DNA from: Mermis nigrescens
Taxonomy: Eukaryota > Nematoda > Enoplea > Mermithida > Mermithidae
Direction of reading: 5' to 3'
DNA: 64,000 nucleotides
Assembly: GCA_036768485.1 (NCBI GenBank)
Contig: JAVLUZ010000143.1
Span: 2,041,633-2,105,632, forward strand
Both the position numbers and the translations under genes were made by a program. Of this stretch, positions 46,601-58,600 are shown piece by piece. Each line of letters begins with the position of its first letter. Positions within the stretch are counted from its first letter, which is position 1. The notes under the pieces are model-generated. The model was not told where the DNA came from. It did no database searches and was given only the letters and a program-made list of their open reading frames with translations.

Positions 46601-49600
46601 AAAAGTTGAAAAATCTACAGTTAGATTGCTTATGTTTTCCACGCTCGCTAAACCTTAATGAATAGTATTTTACCTTTATATATGCAGCTCGTTCATGTAA
46701 GAGGGGGCCGAGGGTTTTTTTGGATAAAATTAAATGTTCCCGTAATTCCTCATTATATAATTTTTTAGGTACATACATTTGTGCCATTTCTCGCGTCTTT
46801 TTGTTACTTTCATACTGATACATAGCAAGCTTCGCGTCTACCTCTTTCTTCCTTTTTTTCTATCTATTTCTCTATTTATTATTATTTTTTTAAATATTTC
46901 CTCCGTATTTTCTCTAAAATATTATTTTTCCGCTTTTTTGTTGTACATATTGTTGACTTGCTATTATAAAGTAGTTGAAATGTACTTACTTCTTTTAGCA
47001 TCAGCATTAATTGGATAAAATTTTATTGTAAAAATACATAAAAGTAAATATTTACACCAAAGATATTTGCACCAGACATGTCAGGAGGAGGTACATACAT
47101 AAGGGATGGGACCGGCACCGGCGCCGGTGCCAAATATTAATACAGGAATACATTCGAGCTAGTTATCTCGTTTTTATTTACAAAGCAACTGACGTTTTAG
47201 CCTACTGTAGAATTATATTCAGGTGCAAACATTAATACTTGACTCATCGAAAATAGGAATTTCGTTTCTTGCAGTGGTCGCACCAAGCTTTTGACTCATC
47301 CTACAGGCAAATCGTAAAATTTTACGAAATTAAAGCAATTATTTGGCTGCTTAGCATGATAGAATCTTATCTAATTAATTATATAATTTTTTGAAAACAG
47401 AATCGTGATGGTTATTAATCCCTAAGTAGATATTGCTAACACATGAAACCGACAGAATACTGACATGCATGCAAACAAGCGTGCATTTTTTTGAGAAGGA
47501 GCACATTAGGGTGCTTGACCTCCGAAGAATGGTTGTTGGCTTAGCTCGAAGAAAATGCGGCTGATTCGTGCAGAATTTTGATTTTAAATAGTTTAAGAAA
47601 ATATGATCTGTTAAGCGTTTAGTCATCTTTTGGCTCAAGCCCATTAATTTTTTCAACCCTTCGCGCTAAATAGTCATTTTTGACCACGTATCCTTGAATT
47701 TCGTTAAATTTTTTTTCGAAAATTTGCTGATTTTGTTTTTTATGAGAGAGTTTAGTAAGAAATGCAAAAAATTGTGCCGTTAAAGCATAACACCTATTCT
47801 TTTGAGCGAAATAAAAGGCAGTTTGGGAAAAATTTTTAGACTAGCTCGCCCTCGGGATCCTAATGCTATACATCACAAATATGTGGTAGAACAACAACAA
47901 CAACAATAAGAGGAAGCATGATATGGCGAAAGCAGATGGATCTTATTTGAAAAGAATCAAATTGATAAATTACCTAAATATGCATTTTGAAACATGTCTA
48001 CATTACTGCCACTTAACCCCTTCAACTTGTTCTCATACACAAAGTATACCAATATAGTGGCACCGGCACCGACTATTTAAGCGACACCGTTGCACCTCTA
48101 GTACATACTCGGCCATTATTTTGGGTGTGAATAAAGACCCTCAGTTTTTTACTAAAATGACAAAAACAGACCTAAAAATGCTTCGAAACGTGACAAAAAT
48201 GACCCAAAAATTGTTTAAAAACCTTTGCTTTTGCCAAAAATGAAGGGGTAAAAAATCTCCATCTTTTAGTACGAATCTCCTCAGCTTGTATGTACATATG
48301 GGTTGCACCATGCATACATATGTATTAAGGTAAAAATAATGTTCCCTAAGGTTTAAAAAACATGGAAAACGCAAAAAGTGTAACTATCAGGAAAAAAGTT
48401 TTTTAAGTTCGGAATTACATATTTTCTTCAAGTGTTTAAAAATTGTAAAACCGAAATATTCTTGAAATTCTGCACAAAACAAAATCGATTTTCTAGGTTG
48501 GCAGGGTCGTTGAAAAAGCTAACGTTGTTGTATTAATGGTTTTTCTGGCCCTTTACGCCACGGCTACTATAACGCAATGTTTTTTGGTGTCTACGATATT
48601 CGACAAGGCGAATGTGGCGGCTGCTTGCGGTGGTTTCATTTATTTCCTCCTTTTTCTACCTTATCCCATTTCTTTGCCATTCGTTGACGTATTTTCTTTT
48701 GGCGAAAAGGCGGCCTTGGTACGCATATTTTAAATTTTTTAAATTTTCCAAATTTCAAATTTTTTCAGTCGATTAGGCATAGTACGGATAATTGATTTCA
48801 GAAATTGCATTCTTATTTATTTTACTGCGTTATATACATTGTAAACTTACTTTTACTTTAATTCGTACCCACTTGTTTGATATTTTGTGAAATTTTTAAA
48901 TTAATCTGAATCGAGCTTCTAATCGAATAATTTTGAATCGCTGTTTCATTAATAGCATAAATGTAACAGGGGAATGGGAAATCTATCCCATATGAAGTTG
49001 GTTATTCCTCCCATCCACCCAAGCTGGAAAATTTCTGACACCCCTCCTCCGATTTTTGTAAAAAATTAAATTTTTAGGTCGTTTTAAGAGTTTTGGCCGC
49101 AAATTGGAGGTCATGTTTTACCCCCTCCCGCCCCCTAAAAATGGCTGAGGAACCCCCCCCCCTCCCGCTCAAATTTTCGAGCCGTTACGTGTATGATTAG
49201 TAGTATACCTAGATACTTTGAGGTCTGCTATTTTTATTCAGTACCCAACAGAAGATCGAAATGGTATTTTTTTGGGAAAATAAGGCAAAATAAAGATCAG
49301 AAACGGAACAAATTGAAAAGTTTTTTTGCAAAAGTGTTTAAAATGAATAGAAAAATGTCAATTAAGGCAGTTTATACGCTGTTTGAGCGTTCATAAAAAT
49401 TTTAAGGCTCATTTTAGGTAGAAAAGCTCTCTGACTGGCCCTTCCTGGTCGATCTGAATCCCCTCAGACCGGTCATGATCAGACATGCATGTTGCATGCG
49501 AGAGGGGTTTGGGGGTCTAGATGCCCCAGAATGGAAAAATGGGTAAATTTTCTGGGAAAAATGGAGCAAAATGAAGGCCAAAAACGGATGAAACTTGAAA

Positions 49601-52600
49601 ATTTTCCTCAGAGTGTTTTAAAATAAAAAGAAACTGTGTGATAACATAATTTTGACGCTAATTTAGTGCTTATATCAGTTTTTGAGGTCATTTTGATCCA
49701 AAAAGCTTGGTTTTTCGACCCTTCCCCAGACCGACTGCCCCCTCCCCTAGATCGGCCATGCGTTGCATCTATGATCATGATGTGCCCATACCTGGGCAAT
49801 GGTCACAGGTTCTCCCCGTCTAAGTTTTATAAAAAAACGGTGATGATTGTTCCTGCCTTACGATGATTTTGGGTAATGTATTTGGCCAAAATACATCAAT
49901 TTTTCTACCATATTTATGTTCAATACCTTCTCATTTAGTATTATTTGGGTACGATCGTGCTTTCCGTTTTATACGTCTTTTTCCTTTACCTTATAAAACT
50001 ACCCGAGTGATCGTACGGGGACCCCGACCCCGACCCCGACCCCGAAAAACCCCGGCCCTAAACCCCGACCCCCGACCGGGGGCATGATTTTTCGAGTCGG
50101 GGCCGAACCTTTTTCGGGGGGTGAAATATAGCATTTTATTTGTTGGTACATAGAAGAATTGTATAAATAGCAAATAAATTCGGAACAAGGACGATAGATA
50201 ATTCACCAAAGCAAAATTAATATGTTAAACTCGACACTCGCGATATTTTATAAACAGTACGCCTGGTCGCCATGTTGTTAAGACGTACATACGTGTTCGC
50301 ATATTTTCCATTATGAAGTGCGCCGAAATTGCGGCGGAATCACAGGCGTAGCCGGGGGGAATGGAGGCATATGCCCCCCGGAATTTTTTCAGAAATTATG
50401 TTGATTTTTCTGGCGCAATGTGTCCAGAACATTGAGTTTAAAAAGGCACAAACGTCAAAATTTTCCGGCGCTTTGCGCCGAGTCATTATTATTCATTGTT
50501 ATACAGATCCAATGAATTTAAAAGCTTGAATCTGTCAAAATAATCCAGCACTTCGCAACACTTTAGTGATTTAATGCACTATTAGTTCATTGAATGAAAC
50601 TGCACATGCTTGTTGAACATAATAGTAAAAGTGCGAAAATGTTTGCGTACCAATTTATCTATTCTCTGCTTTGTTTATCTTTCTTTACAAGGACACATAA
50701 CTCTAGTTTAAATGAAAGGAGAGGCCAAATTTTCTTGTGTTTTTGCACATTTTCTGTTTTCTGAACTAGTTAATAAGAAGGCCACAAATGGGCCTGAAAA
50801 TGGTAAGAACAAAATTCTCATTGATACATCCTTCAATGACTTATTAGCTGCTGTTGCGACCCGTTGCTGCGCTACATACTTAGCAGAGGTCGAAAAACGC
50901 ATTTCAGCTCAGAAGTTTTGTGCAGTGTAGGTGTTCATCAATTTTAAGTTTTTTTTGGACTTAATTCAGAACCGAGATTTTGCCCATTTGCGAAAACTTT
51001 TGGATTTTACTAATTAAAAATTAGAGTGCTCTTTTACAAAATTTTTGGGGGTTCTGTTCTGGATCTCGCTGAGTGGCGCTTGAGCGCACCACCCCAGACC
51101 CCCAGCCGTACAATCTCGTTCTACATGTTGAAAGAGATTTTTAGGAGCACAGAAAAGGTAAAAGGATTAGAAATTTTTAAAATTTTCGGCGCTTCGCGCC
51201 GCAATTAGTTTATCTGTTCTGTATGATTTAAGCGGTATAAATTGAGTTTAAAGAGTAAAAACGTCAAAATTTTCCTGCGCTTAGCACCGCCGATTATTGT
51301 CTTAGGGTGGTAAAATATGACTGAATTTCTTGATGCTTTGCGCCACTTATGATTTCCGAACTGTTTGTCAATAAAAAGGCATAAATTCTACATGAAAACG
51401 GTAAAAATTTCGGAAATTTTCGGCGCTTCGCGCCATCGGCTGCTCTACAATCAGTGCGCTATAGAAAACCGTTATGAAAAAACTGTGGAAGAATACGGAA
51501 AAAGCGAGAGCAATTAGTGATTAAAATTGAAAGTAATGCTAAATTGCTAAAACCATACTTGGAATGAAAATAAAATTTTGAACATAACCAGCTTTATTAG
51601 TATGCTCTGCAAACAAGTGAAGGTATCGTTTTTATCCTTTTCAAATTGGTATGTAATCATGCAATGTTAATTGTTAATCTTCAACCCCGACTCCCCGACT
51701 CCAGAAAACCGGGGTTTTTCATCCTCGACCCCGACCCCGATCGGGGTTGAAAATCTGACCCCGTACGATCACTGAAACTACCTCATCATAAAAGTTTAGC
51801 TATTGCTCCTGCGCTATGTACATATATTTATGCCATTTATACAAAAGAAGATCCAGCATGCGCCGAAAAACTTATAACTTTAGTTAAAAATAGCATAAAG
51901 TGGTTTAAAATAATGGATAAATTTTCTAGAAAAATTTTCTCTTTGCTACACTAACAAACTAGGAGCACAAAGAATAGTTTGCAAAAGATTTGGTGCAAAA
52001 CATCGGAGCTCTTTAGATTTTCCAGAAGCTTTGTATTGCATCAGACTTTTAAGCTGATAGCAATTGGTCCAAATACATATGCAGGAAATCCGGAAATTTG
52101 AATTATAAATTATGAATGCGAAAATTTCGTAGAATCAGCTTTCTATGAAAAAGGCCAGATGGCTTAAACTCAATAACCAGCCAGCTAATCGATCAGCCAG
52201 CCAACTGATCAGCAAAGCAGCCAATTAACGATCAAGCGGCTAACCAATCAATCAGGGGCGTAACCAGCCGGGGGCGAGGGGGGGCGCCCCCCAAAATGAA
52301 AAAATAATTTTATTTTCACAAGGGTCCCCCAAAGGGAAAAATTAAAAAATCTCTAAGTCAACTAAAAGGACAGCCAAATTGCGTTTTAGCACACTTTTTA
52401 GCCTCTAAAGTCAAAATTTTCCGGCATTTCGCGTCGGAAAATTCTTGAAAAAGCTCCTTGTTCAACAGTGTTTATTTGTTGATACCATTAATTGTTAATT
52501 CTATGGAAATATTGCTAAGTTCAACAATTTAGGCCATTGAATATAATATTAGTGTAGCACTTTAAAACGTGGATTTTGAACTATGTACATACATAAGATA

Positions 52601-55600
52601 ACACTAGGACAAACAGGTCACTAGCATAGAAAATAAGAGCAATCGATCAACTGTCATGGTCTTTAAAATGGAACGAAACCCTCCATATGCCCATGTTTTA
52701 ATGGTAACTGCAGCAGCAGGCTTACTGCAGCTATATAATTATAAAGCCGGTTTTCAGAAAATAGATTTTCAGCGCACAAATCTAGTCAGCTACAAAAAAA
52801 TAAAGTGCAGACGAACAAACAGGTCATTAGCATAGAAAACAGAGAGTAGTTGGTCAAGTGTTAAGGTCAGTAAAATGGAACATGTCTCTCCATATGCTCA
52901 TGCGTGGTGGTGACTGTGCACCAGGCTCATTGCAGCTACATATATAATAAAATTGTTATTTCAGGGAATTCTCAATTTTCAGCGCACGAAGCACAGTTAG
53001 CTACAAAGAAGTAAAGTGCGAATGACAAACAAGTCATTAGCATAGAAAATATAGAGCAGTTGGTCAACTATTACGGTCAGTTGAAATGGGACATCCCCCT
53101 CCATAGTGCCCATGTGTTGTGGTGAGGGGACTGTGCGCCGGGCTTATTGCAGTTATATTATTATAAAATTCGGTTTCACAATTTTTAGCTCACAAACGAC
53201 CTAGTAGGGATGATACGGGTAGTGAAGTTTAGTGTATTCGGGTTTGGGTTTGAGTTCGGGTTCAGACAGGTACACACTTGTTCGATGGTTTGAGCTGATG
53301 GAACATTTTCTGCATCATTCTTGAGAACAAACGTCGTAATAATGCGTTATGTGAACTTATTTCGAAATTTTTTTTGCAATCATCATTTTTCAGTGCCTTT
53401 TTGCTCAAGTTGCATTCGGCTTTGGCTGCAATTATATTTCGATGTGGGAAATGGAAGGCGATGGCCTACGTTGGTCCAATTTACATCTGTCTCCCGATTT
53501 GCACGACAATTTTAATTGCATGTGGCCCATGCTATTTCTTATCCTAGACAGCGTTTTATACTGCCTCGCTGCATGGTACATCGAGGCTGTATTTCCTGGT
53601 ATGTACATTGGTTTTTTTCCGATTGGAATAAAAAAACAGAGTATCTGTTTTTGATTGCAATCTAAGTTTCAAAATTTTTTAGTTAAAAAATGAAAATTCT
53701 TGGTGTTTTGCGCGAAAAAAATGTTTCTTCCTCCAAAAGAAACATGCCCTTACGTATGTTGTGGTCACCTAATGTTCACAGCTTATTTTAGGGGTTGATA
53801 CACTGCGTGGCTGGTTATGGTCAGACATGCGCGCTGGGGGGAGAGGTTTGGGGCTTGGGGGTCTAGACCAGACATGCACGTGGGGGTTTGGGAGATCTAG
53901 ACTCTTAGAATGGAAAAATTGGAAATTTTCAAGGAAAAATGAGGCAAAATTAAAGCCAAAAATGGGTGAAAATTGAAAATTCCCTTCATAAGTTCTCTAA
54001 ATTGATTAGAAACTATATAATAACGCAGTTTTTACGCTATTTCAGTGCGTACCCCAGCTTTGAGCTCATTTTGGCATAAAAAAGCTCAATTTTTGACCCC
54101 CTTCAGATTGGTTGACATCTCCTAGATTGGCCATCCTGTCTATCTATGGTCTAGATCCCCTCCGAGAACGGAAAAACTGATAGATTTTTTCTGAAAAATG
54201 AAGCCAAATGTATGCGAAAAACGGATGAAAACTGAAAATTTTTTGAAATAAAGTGCTTAAAATTGACTAGAAACTGCGTAATAATAACTTAATTTTATTG
54301 TTTTTTCGGCGCATATGCAGTTTTTAAGGTCATTTTGGCCCAAATAAGCTCGATTCTTGAGCCCTTTTCCCTGGATCGCCCATGCTGCGCATATCTGGTT
54401 ATGGCTCGTACATGTACATAGAAATGACATTCAAAACTTGAAGCTTTTTTGATCTAAAATGCGCTTGAAACCTAAAGTAACCCAAAAACGATTACCTCAT
54501 TTTCTTTTGCCTTTTATATAAATTTTTTGGAACGCTGTTGTACAAAACCATCGGTTTTTGATTTGCAGAAAAAATCAATATAATGCAAAACTATTAATAT
54601 TTCAAATCAAAATTTGTTTTCACCCTTTACGCAACGGCTAAAGATTTTCAGAGAGCTTCTAGTTGATCGTTTTTATTGGGGTTATGCCAGAGGATCATAT
54701 TTTCTCATCAAAAGCGGTTAAGAGAGTTTTGAAAAACCTAAAAAATTCAAGTCTTTAGCCAAAAATTTTTACGAGTATGAAAATTTTAAATTAAAAACTT
54801 CAGTATCAAGTTATTTTATTTGATTTTACTATTTTTATATTTTTCGCTCTTACCCATATAAGTTTTACATACATTGACTTACGTAGACTGACTGGTTTAA
54901 AAATTAATCATTTTGTAACTGTAGGCGCCTATGGTATACCAAAGCCGTGGTATTTTTTCATGCAGAGATCCTTCTGGTGCGGCCATTACTACGACAACGT
55001 CGAATCTATCTTGCCCATTGATGATAATCTCACTCAGTGTAAACTTGTACGCATTCCCTCGCATGTGTTTTAGCATACATACATGTAAGAGGGGATAGCT
55101 GGATACTCCCATCCGACGTTGGTCGTCCCCCTTCCCCTTCAAAGCCAAAAAATTGTACCCCCCGCGATTTTTGAAAGAAACTTGCGTTTTTTTTTTGGCC
55201 GTTTTTAGGTGTTTTTCTGCGGGTTTTGGTCAAAATTAGAGGTCATCAATTCCCCCTCCCCAAGAAATGACTTGGGAACCTCACCCAATATTTTGAGCCG
55301 TTACGCGTATGTGTACTAGTGATGAGCTCTACATGAATGTATCTTGTAAAAGTCATAAAGGTCTTGAATAAATGTAAAACCCTTTATCATTGAACGAAAA
55401 AAGCCATAAAAGACATTGCGATGTGTTAATTAGAGCCTCTTGACTGGCCAAATAAAACATGCAAGTAGCTTAGAGATTTCCATCTCGTTTATTTATTTTC
55501 TATTCCTATTTCGCCAAAAATTACTAATTAATATAACAGACTATGTGCCTATATCTGATTATTTACTTTTTGTCTCGTCGTTTAAGCATCAATGCGATGC

Positions 55601-58600
55601 ACGAAAAGAATAAAAAATTGCAGCTTTCTGCTAGAAAAGCTCCAAATTTTCACTGATATCTAAATGTGAAATATTTGAAAAAGTTAGAATGTCATGAAAT
55701 TAATTTATAGAGTTCTTGTTAGGCTTTTATATTTATGTATATCTAATTTTTTATAATTAAATTACCATTTTTATGTTAGAAAACGCCGAAAAATGCGGTA
55801 TTTTATGTATAAGCTAAAGCTATCCAAACATGCTTACCGAGGTATAAACCAAAGTATTTTGCTTCTGCCTGCCCCCTCGGGCGAATCCTTAATGCGGCCC
55901 TATTCTTAAACATATTTCCGTATTATGTCCATATTTATTTACGATTGTACAAGCGTAGCATTGCAATTCTGAACGGATAACGGAATTTTTTTAAATGCCT
56001 TTTTGCTCGAAGATGTTTTTTGGCGTTTTTAAGGATACTGTTTCTTTCTGAACGAAAAAAACGCGAAAAAATTTAGACATTGAATCGAAGAAAATATGTA
56101 TAGTCAAAAACGACTGTTTGGTGCGACACAAATTGGTAAGCACACACTTTTGAAGTAGAAGACCAGTTAAAACGCTTGAAACAGGACTTTTTCGAAGAGT
56201 CTGAAATTCTAGATTATAAAAAAATATTCCGTTGGGGGAGGGAAGCAGGGGAAAAACTAAAAACTGCGTGGGCGAAAATTCTCTCGCCCGGTCATTTATA
56301 TACATACACATATTATCGCGACCATAAATTTAACGGCTCAAAATTTGGGGGTCCCGGCCATTTTTTGAGGGGGGGGGGGTAACTGGCCTCCATTTTTTGG
56401 CCAGAAAACACGTAAAAAAGGCCAAAAAAATTTGATTTTTCCCAGAAATTGTTGGAGAGGGTCAAAAATTTTCCGGCTTTTCGGGGGTTGGGTCAGAACT
56501 TTTCTGGCTTTTCGGGGGGTGGGTCAAAAATTTTCTGGCTCTGGGAGGGATGGGGCGACGGCCGACTTTGGGTGGGTGATCCCCCATCCCCCTGTTACAT
56601 GCATGTTCACGACCATTTTTTTATATATATATTTTTGCTTGCCCAAATTTGTATTATTTCCGCTCTTAAATTTATTCGAATTTCCTCATTAACGCGATAA
56701 TTGCGCTGTGTAGCGTGCTCGGAATCGGAAAAAGTCGAAAAACCGCCCGCCGATTTGCGTGTCGGCGTCAAAGTGATCGATTTGCGAAAAGTTTACGGCA
56801 ATGGAAAAGTAGCCGTTGATGGCCTGAGTGTGGATTTTTACGAAAATCAAATTACGTCGTTTTTGGGTCACAATGGAGCCGGCAAGACGACTACGATGTG
56901 AGCCGAGCGTAATAATTGATAATTTGCATATAGAAAGATAATATGGTTAATATAATAATATAATAATATAATATAATATAGAATATTATCATAATTGAAT
57001 AAAAAAATTAAAATAAAATAAAGATTGAACAAGAATAAAATGCGATTATTGAACAGAAATAAAAAAATAATTACACGTATTAGAACCTTGAAAAATTATA
57101 CTTACTGTTCTCTTTTGATCTCTAGATTTAAGATTTTCCAGGGGTTTGCTTGGTTTTTTGTTGATCATGCTCTTGATCAAGCTAGAATCGAAAATGACCT
57201 GTACGATAATGACACAATGTGAGCCGAGCATTATAATTGATAATTGCATACAAGCGCAACATTTTGTTCAAAAATTGGGGGAATAAAAAATCTCAGCCTT
57301 TGAGGGATGCGGAGAAGGACGACCGACTTTTAGGCGGGGATCCAGACATGTAACAGGTTTAAAAAGGCGGAATCCCACCCGAAGTTGGTCGTTTTCCTAT
57401 CCCCCAAAAGTAGATAATTTTTGACCCCACTTTTTTTGGCCGGAAACCTGCGTTTTTTTCGGCCATTTTTAAATGTTTTATTCATTTTTGGCCTAAAATT
57501 CTGAAAATGGCCGGGGGTGCCTACCCTACCAGTTCTGTTATACCTTTGAATTGAGGTCTCCATTCCGAGCATTGCGGATAAGAAGAATTTTTCAGATTTT
57601 CAGCTGTCGTCTCCTGTCAATTTCGCGACGGTTTCCTGAATGATTAATTGCCAGATTTAGTGGAATTTCGCATTATTTCGTTCTTGATGTTTTGTGTAAC
57701 GTAGTGTAAACCGAAACATCTTTTTTCAGTCTCATATTTTACATGGTCAGTCATTTTAACAGATGTACAAAAAACAATGCTGTCTCTTAAGATGATTAGA
57801 TAATCCGACTCATACGTGTAACGGCTCGAAATTTCAGGGGGAACTTGGTTATTTTTTGGAGGGGGGGGTAAATGACCTCCAATTTTTGGCCAAAAACGGC
57901 CAAAAAACGCCTAAAAACGGCCAAAAATTAAATTGTTCCCAAAAATCGGGGAGGGGGTCAAAAATTTTGTTGGCTTTCAGTGGGAAATGGGGGACGTCCG
58001 ACTTTGGATTTGGGGATCCCCCATCCTCCCCTGTCACATGCATTATCCGACTTAACACTACTTTTTTTACAACAATATACTACCTTAATTTCTGTTTAAA
58101 CAAACTTGCTGCAGTTTAGCAATGGTTACTAAAGTAGTTTTAAACGGAATTCTTGAAAATTTGGAATCCTTTGTTTTTTTACAGTCAAAACAGCTATGGT
58201 AAGGAAAGCTGTAGCGAAGATTTTTTTCTAAGGTTTTGTGGAAATCAAAGATTTTCGTTCAACTTACGTTTGTAAATGGGTCGCTTAGTATAAAAAAGTG
58301 CATACTGTAGTGGAATCGCTTGACCATATTCAATTATTATGTAGTTACAGCATGATTTTTCTTTGGTTATTCGATTCGTCGTTGCATTTGAATAATGTTT
58401 ATCTACGATGCGTCATGTTTCGAAGTTTTTATTTTAAAAGAGTAGAATTTGCTGATTGAACAGATAACTTTTATGTATGTTTTTTTCTTAATTTTCTGAT
58501 TTCATTCATGCCCCAAAAACATTCAGTTCGATTTTAACCGGCTTGTATCCGTCGACGTCTGGAACGGTGCTGGTGGGTGGGAAGGATATCCGCACGAATA

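Larger units (their letters stand above)
50004..51774. mobile_element. hAT-like element with exact 8-bp target duplication
   Basis: AAACTACC flanks both sides (49996-50003 and 51775-51782). The ends are inverted: the left reads GAGTGATCGTACGGGG and the right CCCCGTACGATCACTG. CAGTG-type termini plus 8-bp duplications are hallmarks of hAT transposons. Subterminal runs of ACCCCG repeats occur at both ends. The interior (1.77 kb) contains other repeats with GGCGCTTCGCGCC and a 72-codon frame at 50712-50930 that I cannot assign, but no hAT transposase block. Confidence 0.82.
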
